From: Prorocentrum cordatum
Taxonomy: Eukaryota; Sar; Dinophyceae; Prorocentrales; Prorocentraceae
Assembly (NCBI GenBank): GCA_963575745.1
Contig: CAUYUJ010021683.1
Coordinates: 30,001-71,330 of the forward strand
DNA length: 41,330 bases
Direction: 5' to 3'
Under the pieces are notes generated by a model. It did no database searches and was not told where the DNA came from. It worked only from the letters and a program-made list of their open reading frames with translations. The translations under genes were made by a program, and so were the position numbers. Position 1 is the first letter of the stretch. Each line of letters begins with the position of its first letter. Below are positions 10,155 to 19,845 of the stretch, one piece after another.

Positions 10155-10899
10155 TTGAGGAGGCCGCGGCTTGCGTTCGTCGAGGCGACCCCGCCCTGCG
10201 CTGAAAAGGGCGCGCGGGACAGCCGCGGGGCAGCCGAGGCAAAGCGGGCTCTTGGGCGGCATCGCCGCGGGACGCCGCGACATAGCCGCAGCAGCACGAC
10301 TGAGGACGGCTGCGCAGCTGCAGCACTGCTGTAGCACAGCGACGGGGTAGCATGTCGGCGACACAGGGACGATCTTCCACGAAGGGGATATCCATAGGAA
10401 CTACATCCTTGACAGGAACAGACACGGTCACGGACCTGGCGGACACAGAAAAGGAAAGCAACGTGAGGGCGAACGACAAGAGAGCGCCGAGACGGCACAA
10501 TATGCACACGCAAGTCCGGGCATATATAACTCGGTGTGAAACGGCAGGTGCATGTGCAATTGAATGCATGCCCTGGTTGTTGAACAGGTGTAGGAAATTC
10601 CGGGGCATGTGATCTCTTACAAACATCAGTCAGAACAGGCGTCGGTAGGTCGAAACGGCGAGACACACATGGCCAATAATTGGAGGGCAGTGTGGAAACG
10701 CATGCGCGCGCGAGAAAACGCGCGCAACTGAACACGCACACACGAGAACGCGTGCGTGAATACAATGGCGCGCACATGAACTTTCACTGGAAGCGATCGG
10801 CGTGAATGGACTCAGGGAATCGCTTTGCCCCCCCATGCGTCGCCCTCTTCCTAAAACCATGGGTCTGAAGCTCTCCCCCCTCGATGGGCTAGAGCGCCT

Positions 10900-11075
10900 A
10901 AGATGGCCCAAAATGGCTCCGCGACGGCCCCAGAAAGCCCATGATGACCTCAAATATGACTCATGAGCACCCAACGTCGTTCAAGATACCTTCCAATTTG
11001 CCTCCGAGATGCCCCGCGGCCGCCCCAAGGCGGCTCCAAGTGGCCACGGCGCTCCCCCAGGAGGCCCCCGGGAAG
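10900..11075. repeat. Degenerate CCCAAGATGGC-type repeat
   Basis: Successive 12-15 bp units such as AGATGGCCC, AAATGGCTCC and GACGGCCCC give a patterned but diverged repeat within the nested insertion. It resembles the larger degenerate array at 28480-29730. Confidence 0.4.
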
Positions 11076-11267
11076 CCCAACTCCTTTAATGACAATACTA
11101 TGAACAAGTTGGCGTCGCCTTCTCGTTGTTCCGAGCAGTGTCCGCAGGCAGCAATGCAACTATAATGATGATACCGACTGTGTGGGGCCGGGCGGAGCGC
11201 CGCGTGCCGCTGGCATTGGCGACCGAAAACACATGTTCAAGTGTAATATGACAGCGCCAGACTGCGC

Positions 11268-11503
11268 CGGGACAGCCGCGGGACAGCCACGGGACAGCCG
11301 CGGGGCAGCCACGGGGCAGCCGCGGGACAGCCGCGGGACAGCCGCGGGACAGCCGAAGCAAAGCGGGCCGTCGGGCAATAAAGCTGCGGCCCGGGCCAGT
11401 AAAGCCGCGGCCCGCCGCGGGACAGCCGCGGGACAGCCGCGGGACAGCCGCGGGACATCCGCGGGACAGCCGCGGGACAGCCGCGGGACAGCCGAGGCGC
11501 AGG
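11268..11503. repeat. 11-bp minisatellite CAGCCGCGGGA
   Basis: About twenty units of CAGCCGCGGGA with few variants (CAGCCACGGGG) are split by a roughly 50-bp spacer near 11365-11415. A fragment of the same unit, followed by the same AGCCGAGGCAAAGCGGG sequence, appears near 10210-10245. Repeated SRGCPAAVPRL-like peptides read from it are artefacts of the unit. Confidence 0.85.
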
Positions 11504-11583
11504 CGAGGCAAACATGAGGCCAAAATGCTATGGGAGCACTGGGAATGGCCTTCAATCGAGTTGTCTGGCATTGAAGATTCTCC

Positions 11584-11750
11584 ATGGTTCGGATGACGAG
11601 GAAGGGAGCGAAGGAGGAAGGAGGGGGGCGAAGGAGGGAAGAGGGAGGAGGGAGGAGCGAGGAGGGAGGGAGGAGGGAGGATGAGGGAGGAACGAGGAGG
11701 GAGGGACGAGAAGGGAGGAGGGAGGACCAAGGAGGGATGAAGGGTGGAGG
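11584..11750. repeat. GGAGGAGGGA polypurine tract
   Basis: A purine-rich run on plus made of GGAGGGAGGA units inside the nested insertion. No coding content. From 11750 to 12448 I see no recognisable gene or repeat. Confidence 0.7.
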
Positions 11751-12462
11751 AGCCATGGCAAAGAAACGAATGAGTGAACCCGACGTCGGGGTCACAGAAG
11801 CCCCCGCCATCAAAGTGCATATTGGGGCTGGTCTTGTGGGGGGTGATTGCCGTGGGAGGGGGTCCAAGGGCGCGGGATGAGCGGGATGGTTTTTTGCTGA
11901 TGATTTCTATGTGCTTGTATTGCAATAAAACGGACTGTCATTTTCCCGCACAACCAAAATAGCAACAAACGAACGGGGGAAAGGCGCGCGCCACCTGCAT
12001 CTTACGGGCGATCCCGCTGGACGCCCGTGAGCGCGAAAACCGCGAAGAGACCCGGGCCGACGAAAAGCGCGAGAGACCCCTAAACCTTGCAAGATCTTGC
12101 AGTGCCCACCCAATCGGCCAGGGCAGACGAAGGCGCCCGCGCGGGGCGCGCGCATCATCACAGCGACAACAAAAAACACGCCATGTCCTGAAGCTCGCAG
12201 AACGCATCATGGAGCGATGGCGCACGCACAGATCCGCAGTCGAATCGGGTTGAAGCTCGCACGGGCTGCGCTAGAGCAGACCGGCGCGCCCGACACCCAA
12301 ACGCGCCGAAGCTCTAGCTACTCGCGCACGCAGAAAAGCTGCTCGCTCAATGAAAAAAGCCACGCTCGCAGGAAAGCTGCTCGCCCACAGGGCACGGCTA
12401 CATGTCGGCTTTTCTTGGGCGGAATTATGCGAAGGGGGGGGTCAGTTTAAGCCGCGGCCTCC

Positions 12463-13053
12463 TCACTCGCGGCGATGGTCGCCTGGGCAGCGCCGAGACA
12501 GAAACTGAGCCAACACCGGACTCGAGGTGATGAGCCTGAAGGAATTGCGATAGGGCTTGCCACTGATCGCATCATGATAGCCATATTGACAACCATGGCC
12601 AACTGCTTCATGCACAAAGTCCTGACACCTTAGTTTGATCATCGCGGGCTCGTTCCACGACTGCGCCGACTGCCGCTGCTCGATATAGAAGTGACGGCCG
12701 TGAGCCAGTTGATATTCGGCAACCTGAACGCACAGTCGAAGTAGGTGCCGAGCGCTTGCTAACCGTCGCTGGTACTCGGAGTTATAGCTTTGCTTGTTCA
12801 TGTACTGCAGGATGCTAAACAACGTGCAGGGTGGTGACATGCCAACCCACTCAGGTTGATCCTCAGCTAGTTGTCGCCACATTTCTCGACGGTGATCTGC
12901 GCGCCAGAGGTCCCAGCCGGTGGTCAGGTCCAGGGCCTTTGTTGGGCCCGGACCCTTGATCTCGGCCTTCGGACCCACTCGCTCGGGGCTGAACGGCTCG
13001 AAGAGCCCCGCGCGCCGTAGCTGCGCGGTGACCGTGGCGATGTCCTTCGCCAT
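12463..13053 (-). CDS. Copia block with methyltransferase-like SPPCTLFS motif
   Basis: This segment of about 196 residues follows the protease in the polyprotein. It begins MAKDIATVTAQLRRAG and contains ALDLTTGWDLW, then EWVGMSPPCTLFSILQ, then HFYIEQRQSAQSW, ending SSPVLAQFLSRRCPGDH. The spacing of an acidic/Gly motif, a PPC-x-x-FS motif and a later Glu resembles motifs I, IV and VI of C5-cytosine methyltransferases (the PC nucleophile loop and the ENV glutamate). I recall this block from dinoflagellate copia polyproteins, where cytosine methyltransferase capture by retrotransposons has also been reported. It is much shorter than a full methyltransferase and I see no target-recognition domain. 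The function is therefore uncertain: a decayed enzyme, or an unrelated fold with a similar motif. The nested insertion cuts it immediately after the GDH motif. Confidence 0.65.
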   Translation of the reverse strand: MAKDIATVTAQLRRAGLFEPFSPERVGPKAEIKGPGPTKALDLTTGWDLWRADHRREMWRQLAEDQPEWVGMSPPCTLFSILQYMNKQSYNSEYQRRLASARHLLRLCVQVAEYQLAHGRHFYIEQRQSAQSWNEPAMIKLRCQDFVHEAVGHGCQYGYHDAISGKPYRNSFRLITSSPVLAQFLSRRCPGDHRRE

Positions 13054-13958
13054 TGTCGTCGCTGTCGGCGGGTGAGCTGGCGAGTGGCACTGCCCGATGG
13101 AGGATATGCCTCCGCGAGCTCGTCGACCAGGTCCTCGATGATCCCAGCGCCACCCTCAGCATCTGCAATAGACTCAACACGGTACTCGACATGCTCCTGC
13201 CGGTCAGCTGGCAGAAGGTCGAGATCCGCTGGTGCTATCGTCGCCATGCACCGATCATGGTTGTCGCCGAGAATGATGAGAGCAGCGTCCTCAGCTTCCC
13301 GTAGAAGTGTAGGTGGTGGACCACCAGCCCTGTCGCACGCGGTCGTGTCCTCGATGTCGCCGGCCGACCCCTCGGGAGCAGGGATCACGTTTGGCTGCTT
13401 CTCCGTCGCGGCGACCGCCATGTAGATGGCGACCTCAGGGTCGCTGATCATCGGGCCCAGGCTGTCACGGAAACCCTCGGGGTCGAACTCGGTCAGAGAA
13501 AGAACGCAGTGGCCACCAGCTCCTGTGGGATGTGCACACCCCGGCAGATCGGCAATAGTCACTGTGTCCCTAGCGGTGTTAATCTGGGACTTCATGGCCT
13601 TGATCTGCTGCTTGGACATGAGAGAGGGCGCCGAACCTGGCACCAGGGAGCACTTCGCGACTGCGTTCCTGCCCAGGATCCCGCTCGGCAGCAGCACCTC
13701 GCCCACTGACGACTGGCTGCCATCGTTGCCGAAGCGAAAGGGAACCTGCGGGGCATCGGGTAGATGTACTGGCTGTAGTCCATGATCTCGTCGGAGTCGT
13801 CGGCAGTGCTGCTCGAAGGTCTCCGTGCCCACCATGCCCTTGGCGCACCCAAGGTCAAAGATCGCGTGACCTGGCGTCGACGAGAGAAAAGCATCCTTTT
13901 CGATCTCAGGGCCCCGATCCGGCCCTAGTGAAAAAATTGTTCTTCTGGATAGTTGCAC
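13040..13958 (-). CDS. Copia aspartic protease region
   Basis: This segment processes the retroelement polyprotein. It overlaps the end of gag by 34 bases in the -1 frame. The motif AIFDLGCAKGMVG corresponds to the (I/V)-D-(S/T)-G active site of retropepsins, in the DxGxAKG form I associate with dinoflagellate copia elements. Downstream, LLPSGILGRNAVAKC and a hydrophobic SLMSKQQIKAM fit the flap and C-terminal part of the fold. An acidic linker follows (EDLVDELAEAYPPSG). Past about 13040 the frame becomes basic nonsense while the methyltransferase-like block continues in another frame. The -1 overlap with gag could be programmed frameshifting or decay. Confidence 0.7.
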
Positions 13959-14953
13959 TTGGGATCTCGTCGAACGTCATGTTTCCGATGGGCTTGGTGG
14001 ATGTCGGCACATCTTCTTTTAGAAAATGCGAAGAATTGACTCTTCGCCGGTTCGGTAATGCTCGTACCTGCCGTGGATTTGCGAGGCTCCTCGCAGTCCT
14101 TCTGAAAGTGACCGATCTTCTTGCAATTGTGGCACCTCACCCCTGGGCGATACGCCTCTATATTCGGCTTCGCGAAACCTCGACCAAGCTTGACCTTTCC
14201 GTGTAGAAGCCGCTGCTCCTTCCATGAAATCAAGGCGTCAATGAGGTCTCGCTCATCAACAGGTGGGTGGGCATTGTCATGCACTCCGTGGTCGGCCAGC
14301 AGCGCGTCGCACTCCGGGTCGCCGTCGTCATCCTCGATGGTCTCGTCGCCGTCGATCTCCTGCTCGGCCACGAAGGCCTTGCGGCGACCCTGGCCGCCCG
14401 TAGCCATCTTCCCCAGGCCTGCCCGGCACGTGGTCCTCAGAGCCCTCGCGACGTCAGGCTCCCGCCAAGAGCCGTGGGCTGCGGCCATGACGACCGCCTC
14501 CTTCTCTGAGTCCAGGTGGCAGCCCTTGAGAAGCATGATGCCGCGCGCGATCTCTGGCAAAACGATGCCTTCGCGCTCGGCGTCAACGAGGATGGCCTTG
14601 GCTCGGGCAGTGTACGCATTGGCCTCCTCATGCTTGTGAGTCTTGAGCCTCAGACAGGCACGCATCACCTCCCTGAGCCGGTCTGAGGCCAGGCGGTCGG
14701 GGTATCTGTCGTCCAGGATGGCAAAGATCACGTCATCTCCGCCAGCCTGCTCAATGAGGTCGTCCTCGACGTCCTCGATGGCCCTGAAGGCCGCACCCGT
14801 CAGGGGGGTGATCAGTGCTGAGCCTCGAGCATCCTCGTTGATATTCTTGGACTTGATCCATGCTCTTGCCCACTTCCTCCATGCCTTGTACTCGGTGGGC
14901 TTCTCGCCCGAGAACCTCCTGACGGCGCCGCTCTGATTGTCTGAGTCGGCCAG
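13925..14953 (-). CDS. Copia gag (capsid/nucleocapsid) with CCHC zinc knuckle
   Basis: This is the structural protein that packages element RNA. The frame can be read from near 14953 (LADSDNQSGAVRRFSG, then TEYKAWRKWARAWI), through an all-helical capsid-like region (LITPLTGAAFRAIEDV, FAILDDRYPDRLASDRL) to a CX2CX4HX4C zinc knuckle (CHNCKKIGHFQKDC) near the C-terminus, stopping at 13925. No in-frame ATG is present before the capsid region. The codon at 14951-14953 is CTG where a start reading M-A-D-S would be natural, so the start may have mutated, or translation may use an upstream exon. An in-frame stop lies farther upstream. At about 340 residues the length is normal for copia gag. Confidence 0.8.
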   Translation of the reverse strand: MADSDNQSGAVRRFSGEKPTEYKAWRKWARAWIKSKNINEDARGSALITPLTGAAFRAIEDVEDDLIEQAGGDDVIFAILDDRYPDRLASDRLREVMRACLRLKTHKHEEANAYTARAKAILVDAEREGIVLPEIARGIMLLKGCHLDSEKEAVVMAAAHGSWREPDVARALRTTCRAGLGKMATGGQGRRKAFVAEQEIDGDETIEDDDGDPECDALLADHGVHDNAHPPVDERDLIDALISWKEQRLLHGKVKLGRGFAKPNIEAYRPGVRCHNCKKIGHFQKDCEEPRKSTAGTSITEPAKSQFFAFSKRRCADIHQAHRKHDVRRDPKCNYPEEQFFH

Positions 14954-15077
14954 GCCGATGAAAATATAGAAGTTGGCAGAAATCCGCGCTCTGCTGGTAG
15001 TTGTAGTCCAGAGGCGTCACCACGCCGATGAAAAAAGAAACCGATGTGCACGCCTCGCGCACAGAAAGAGAAAAACA

Positions 15078-15092
15078 CGCTCCGCTCTACCA
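15078..15092 (-). other. Copia primer-binding site
   Basis: Read on minus, one base after the 5' LTR, the sequence is TGGTAGAGCGGAGCG. It begins with the TGG expected to pair with the CCA 3' end of a tRNA primer. I cannot name the tRNA. Confidence 0.65.
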
Positions 15093-15093
15093 A

Positions 15094-15235
15094 TGTCGAA
15101 ATAACACTTGTTACAAGTAAGTGATGTGACTCGTCTGTTTTGCACCACCGCGGAACACTGAGCACAAATGCAACACGTACGGATAGCTAGGAGTGACGAA
15201 GAGAAAACCATGGACACCATATCCCTAGATCGTCA
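15094..15235 (-). repeat. Copia 5' LTR
   Basis: The 142-bp partner of 5197-5338, with the same TG/CA termini and about 94% identity by eye. It would hold the element's promoter; no TATA box is obvious, as is usual for dinoflagellates. Confidence 0.93.
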
Positions 15236-15240
15236 CCGGG
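15236..15240. repeat. Copia target-site duplication, right copy (CCGGG)
   Basis: Identical to 5192-5196 on the other side of the element. Confidence 0.85.
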
Positions 15241-15424
15241 GATGCGCTCTTCGGCACCGGGGATGCCCCAACTTCCTCACGCGCGCCGCACCCACGCGCC
15301 CGCCGATGTCCCGTTTCAAAGCTTGCGGCTGCCGACTGTCTCGCGGCGACCGCCTGCTGTGCGGTTGCTACATTCCGAGCTCGCGCCAGGCGAACCCTGG
15401 TCGCATTGACAACAAAAAACTCAG

Positions 15425-15865
15425 TCGCAAAGCTCGCATGCGTCTTTCCCACCCAATGGAGGGCTCCACCGAAGGGGGGGCGCATGGGTTGCTCCACCGA
15501 AGGCCGCAGTGGCACGGTTTGCACGCGTTTCCCTCACCCAACGCGGCGCTTCGTGACCCCATGCGGAGCTCCACCGAAGGCCCCAGTGGCAGGGTTCACA
15601 TGCGTCTCCCCAGCCCAGTACAGCGCTTCGTGGCTCCGTCGGAAGCCCCACCGAACGTCCAAATGGAAGGGCACACGTGGTATATTGCTTCGTGGCCCAT
15701 ACGGAGCTCCGCCGAAAGCCTCAGCTGCAGGGCTCACACGCGGCTTACCCACGCAATACAGCGCTGCGTGGCCGCCCCATGGGGAGCTCGACCGAAGGCC
15801 CCAATGGCAAAGTGCGCATGCGCCTCCCCCACACAGCACAGCGCCTCGAGCCCCCCCCCACAGAC
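15425..15865. repeat. Tandem repeat, ~93-bp unit (CCACCGAAGGCCCCAGTGGCA)
   Basis: Five diverged copies share the order GGAGCTCCACCGAAGG, CAGTGGCAGGG, CACATGCGTCT and CAGCGCTTCGTGG. Open frames on both strands run through because of the unit length. No gene is recognised. Confidence 0.75.
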
Positions 15866-15905
15866 ACACACACACACACACATACACACACACACACCAC
15901 ACACA
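15866..15905. repeat. (CA)n microsatellite
   Basis: An imperfect CA dinucleotide run. From 15906 to 16527 there is mixed sequence with a weak CCCCAAAGG-type pattern (about 16020-16180) and no gene. Confidence 0.85.
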
Positions 15906-16527
15906 TTGTTTCGTGGTCCATAAGGAGGTCGACCGAAGGCGATACCCACAACTGCGGTGCTCACAAATGCATCTGATTGGGTCCTTCACCATGCTTGGCG
16001 TTTCCGCTTCTTCTGGTTCCCAACGCTCCGGGACGGCCCAAAGGGCGCCCAGCTCGACCCGAGACGGTGCCGAGACTGCCCCAAAGGCCATGAAAAACGA
16101 CCCGTGGGACGTGCACTACGGATAAACAAGGCCCCAAGAACGCCCCAGATGGGACCCCAAAGGGGGACAAGGCAAAGGCCCATACCTTCTAAGAAACAGG
16201 GGTGCTTCAAAGAAGCCTTCCCCCTTCCCCCAACCCCCCTCTAAAAAAGGCCGACATCCTCATCTTCCGAGCCCCCTCCCTAGTCAAAGCTAGGATAGCC
16301 AATCTCGGTGCACACAGCATGGGTACCGATACCGCTACTCTCTGGACCTCTCCCAGGGTGCGTTCTGACCCGAATTTCGAGGCGAATCCAGCGGTGGCGA
16401 CGAGGGCCTCCGAGGAGGCCCCAAAAAGGGGGAAAGCGGGCGGAGGGTCGCGGTCTGGGTACCTTTTCCTCCTCCGAGTGACGCCGAGTCCAGGGCAACT
16501 CTAGGCACTACTCGGGTTAGGTCGGGC

Positions 16528-17168
16528 CTGTCCCCCTACAGGCCGATCTTGGAGTTAAAATGAAACATAATCAAAAAATACTCCCAAAGTGATCCAAAGT
16601 GGTAAACAGAAATCGTCCCCAGACTATTCCCTGACGATTCTCGAATACCCCTCCTGCAAAAAAAGGACAGGCACGACCTCACTCGCGGCACGCCTCGGGC
16701 CGATCTTGGGGTAACGATGGAAGATAATCAGAAAGTGCCCCAAAGTGATCCAAAGTGGTAAACAGAAATCGCCCCCAGACTATTCCCTGACGATTCTCGA
16801 ATACTCCTCCTGCAAAAAAAGGACAGGCACGACCTCACTCGCGGCACGCCTCGGGCCGATCTTGGGGTAACGATGGAAGATAATCAGAAAGTGCCCCAAA
16901 GTGATCCAAAGTGGTAAACAGAAATCGCCCCCAGACTATTCCCTGACGATTCTCGAATACTCCTCCTGCAAAAAAAGGACAGGCACGACCTCGCTCGCGG
17001 CACGCCTCGGGCCGATCTTGGGGTAACGATGGAAGATAATCAGAAAGTGCCCCAAAGTGATCCAAAGTGGTAAACAGAAATCGCCCCCAGACTATTCCCT
17101 GACGATTCTCGAATACTCCTCCTGCAAAAGGACAGGCACGACCTCGCTCGCGGCACGCCTCGGGCCTC
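16528..17168. repeat. Tandemly amplified M1-type MITE, 156-bp unit, 4 copies
   Basis: Units start at CGATCTTGGGGTAACG near 16544 (diverged), 16701, 16857 and 17013, a period of 156-157 bp. The last three copies are nearly identical. Each contains CCCCAGACTATTCCCTGACG and ends with GGACAGGCACGACCTC. The left edge, GGTCGGGCCTGTCCCCCTACAG, is the end of the M1 MITE family seen at 3434 and 21115. A MITE has therefore been turned into a short satellite. Confidence 0.8.
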
Positions 17169-17340
17169 CCCCGGCGGCGCCGCCCCGGCGCCTGCGCGCA
17201 CTGCCCGCGGTTGGCGGAGCGGCCGCCCCACGCCTGGCGCCCGCCGGCGTCCGCCGACGCGCCCGCCGCGGGGGGCTGCCGCCAGCGCCGGCGCCGCCGC
17301 CGGCGCCGAGCCCTGGCTCTCCACCTCCCCAGAGATCCAA
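17169..17340. other. Very GC-rich segment, no gene
   Basis: Nearly all G and C with GCCGGCGCC-type motifs, abutting the 156-bp satellite. No coding or RNA feature is recognised here, nor from 17341 to 18057 apart from a GA microsatellite. Confidence 0.4.
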
Positions 17341-17654
17341 CGCACTGATAAACTTAAGACGGAGGTTTTTCGCAAGCTTCGGCACCCAGGGGCCCTCGCC
17401 GGGCCTCGGGACCGTCAGAAAACGACTCGGGATGAAAAGCCGGTCCTGGGGAGTGGGTCGAGACTTCCAGGGCCCCCGCATGGAAAACATCACGGCATCG
17501 GATCTCTGGGTCTCCACGCTCAGGATCAGTCGGCGTGCGAATGTGGAGAACAGGATATCCGCCGACCCTGTCGGCATGTGTGGGGTGTCTGTCTGGTCCC
17601 GTCGACGGGGAGCCCTCTGTCGTCGCCACCTTCCCATCTTCCTCTTCCGTCGGG

Positions 17655-17655
<1 letters not shown>

Positions 17656-17689
<34 letters not shown>
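17656..17689. repeat. (GA)n microsatellite
   Basis: A perfect GA dinucleotide run of about 30 bases. Confidence 0.9.
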
Positions 17690-17690
<1 letters not shown>

Positions 17691-18057
17691 ATCCTTCCTC
17701 GTTCGGGGAACGGCTTCGCAGCTTGAGGGAATTCCATCCACGTCCTCATTACGCTCAAGATCAGTCGGCATGCGAATGTAGAGCACAGAACGTCCACCCG
17801 CGTAAGCATAACCCCCGACACGCGAAGTCGCTTCGTAAACGCACCCAAGGAAGGAATCCAACAGGGCAGGGCCGTTTATCAAACGCCCAGGGCCATCAAA
17901 CGAAAGCCAATTATCGGGTCTGGGTGGTTCTTCCTCCCTCGACAATGGGCGCGCACCAAAGGTCACTTCGGCGAAGGGTCACTCTTACGGGCGGTCGAGC
18001 AGATGGGGTGGCGCGCACTATGGTGCTCTCTGACCCGCGAGCCCTGACTCTCCACCT

Positions 18058-18206
18058 CTCGATGATCCTCAGAATGTGTGTTAACGCCGACGTGTGTTTA
18101 CCCACTGAGGCCCTTCACTACGACGAAGGCGATGTGATGATCGACTGGCTGGGTTGAACGGGGTAAACACACATCGGGCTAACACACGTCCTGAGGATCA
18201 TCGAAC
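18058..18206. mobile_element. Hairpin MITE with 10-bp target duplication (Mutator-like)
   Basis: Inverted ends of about 44 bp (CGATGATCCTCAG...GTGTGTTTACCC and its complement) leave a central spacer of about 57 bp. CTCTCCACCT lies immediately outside on both sides (18048-18057 and 18207-18216). Long inverted ends with a 9-11 bp duplication are typical of Mutator-superfamily MITEs. No coding sequence. Confidence 0.75.
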
Positions 18207-18522
18207 CTCTCCACCTTCCACGCTCAAGATCAATCGGCATCGGATTGGGAAGCCGGATCAAGTCGGACCGTGCGTCGAAAGGACCGCATCGGCACGGAGT
18301 CGAGATCGAATGGGATCGGCTGCCCAAGCATGCACAACAATGCCGTGAAATTAAGCGACGGGTCCGGATCGGCGGAACATCGGACTGAAATCGCCTCGAC
18401 CTGAACGAAACCGACACCAAATCGGATCGATCGGATCAACATGGACCCTGACACAAGAGGGCTCCAAGCTAGGGTCAGAGTGGATGGGGTTGGAGGACCG
18501 CGCCGCCTCGTTGACGCCTCGG

Positions 18523-18552
18523 CGATGCATCGGCGACGTCGCCGATGCATCG
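18523..18552. repeat. Perfect 30-bp palindrome
   Basis: CGATGCATCGGCGAC is followed directly by its reverse complement, centred between 18537 and 18538. It is part of a GATGCATCGG-rich patch. No gene is seen from 18207 to 19400. Confidence 0.8.
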
Positions 18553-19400
18553 GAGATGTCGGCGCCGCCGCTGAGAAAAACGGGCTCCACACCGAGCCGC
18601 TGCATGCAATTCGTTGTCCCCCTCAGAGAGCTTCCGCTGAAATTCTGGATTTCCGAAAATCACCACAACGCCGACGCCAGGGCATGGAACAAAACACGTA
18701 ATTACACGAATCTGCCTTGATAGCGGATCCGCGAGACCTGTGCTGAGCATGCCATCGTAATTTTAGGGCTCTTTCGACGATGAATGGCCGACAGGAGGCG
18801 AAGGTGGTGATGAATGGGCGATGATTGGGTGATTACCCCCTCTACCTATCCCTCCCGAGCGTTGCCATTGACCTCTTCGATGCCTCGGTTTTGTCGGCTC
18901 ATAACTATGGCTTCCAGCGGCTGTTCGGGATGACTCGGGCACCCTCGGAAACGTTCTCGGCGAGGCGCAGCTCCTGGAAGGCATCCCGAGACTGGAAAGC
19001 CGACGAGAGCCGACGAAAATACTTGAATACCTTGAACGTTGAGTATATCCCCCCTGACGCTTCACGAAGCCACGTCTCTATCAGGAGATCGTCGTGACCG
19101 CAAGTGTGATCGAAATCTACCCGATTGTGACAGAAACTGGCGCCCGACTTGCTCGAAACGATTTCAAGCGTGACCAAATTTATTCCTTCGGACTTCGAAA
19201 CCACTGCGATGCTCAATTTCAATAACACCGTCGGCTGCAACAACTTTTCGGCCACGGTTACGGGCACCGACCTTTTCGGCCACTTGCTGGGCGATAGAGG
19301 CCGGGCGCCATGAGAACATTGACCCGGCTGGAAGAACACGATACCTATACGACCACCCTTCGGGTGATAAGGAGGTTCGAGGGGGAGGAACCAACGTCTC
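18553..19400. other. Unassigned non-repetitive sequence
   Basis: No protein-like ORF, RNA gene or clear repeat was recognised. The frames present are short and unconvincing. Confidence 0.35.
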
Positions 19401-19402
19401 AT

Positions 19403-19625
19403 TCGATCGGTCTCACTATCGATCTCACTATCGATCTCACTATCGGTCTCGCTCGATCGATCTCACTCGATCGATCTCACAATCGATCTCACTCGATCTA
19501 TTTCATTCGATCGATCTCACAATCGATCTGACTATCGATCTCACAATCGATCTCACTATCGATCTCACTACCGATCTACATTCGGTCTAACAATCGATCT
19601 CACTATCGATATCGCCATCGATATC
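19403..19625. repeat. ATCGATCTCACT satellite (12-14 bp units)
   Basis: About 17 units of ATCGATCTCACT with variants CGATCGATCTCAC and ATCGATATC. The unit grades directly into the ATC array that follows. The same satellite occurs in the opposite orientation at 29890-30372. Confidence 0.85.
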
Positions 19626-19811
19626 ACAATCAACGTCAACATCATCATCATCATCAGCATCGTCATCAACGTCATCAACATCATCATCATCATCAGCATC
19701 ACCGGGACACCATCATCACCATCACCTCATCCCCGTCATCATCAACATCATCATCATCATCATCAGCATCATCATCATCATTATCACCAACACCATCACC
19801 ATCACCATCAC

Positions 19812-19845
<34 letters not shown>

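Larger units (their letters stand above)
10155..12465. mobile_element. 2.3-kb TIR insertion nested in copia polyprotein
   Basis: Inverted ends TGAGGAGGCCGCGGCTT (10156-10172) and its exact reverse complement (12449-12465) bracket a block with no copia homology. Coding sequence breaks off after the CPGDHRR motif at the right edge and resumes with HEMIQGG at the left edge. The flanks carry near-identical 7-mers, as expected of a DNA transposon insertion. I see no transposase inside; the interior is mostly simple sequence, including an 11-bp minisatellite. It is probably a non-autonomous DNA element. An intron-like 'introner' origin is an alternative, since such elements also carry inverted ends, but the boundaries are not GT-AG. 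Confidence 0.7.
5197..15235 (-). mobile_element. Ty1/copia LTR retrotransposon, dinoflagellate type, with nested insertion
   Basis: A full-length element of about 10.04 kb reads on the minus strand. It has matching LTRs at both ends starting TG and ending CA, a primer-binding site next to the 5' LTR and a 5-bp target duplication. Domain order on the minus strand is gag zinc knuckle, aspartic protease, methyltransferase-like block, integrase, RT, RNase H. Integrase before RT defines Ty1/copia. An extra ORF lies between RNase H and the 3' LTR. The polyprotein is split over several frames, and a 2.3-kb element sits between the methyltransferase-like block and integrase. The LTRs differ at about 9 of 142 sites, so the insertion is not recent. 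It is most likely non-autonomous now, unless some frameshifts are sequencing errors. Confidence 0.95.

Noticed and set aside
8693-10777. A 694-residue ORF starting at 10777 as one protein
   Set aside because: Its first 200 or so residues come from the nested insertion and read as Arg/Ser/Cys nonsense. Only the part from about 10154 is integrase.
11237-11925. Minus ORFs with SRGCPAAVPRLSRGCP repeats
   Set aside because: Translation of the 11-bp CAGCCGCGGGA minisatellite inside the nested insertion; no gene.
10155-12465. The nested block as a spliceosomal intron of the copia polyprotein
   Set aside because: Edges are not GT-AG or GC-AG, the exact inverted ends fit a transposon better, and the flanking 7-mers fit a target duplication. 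An introner-type origin is not fully excluded.
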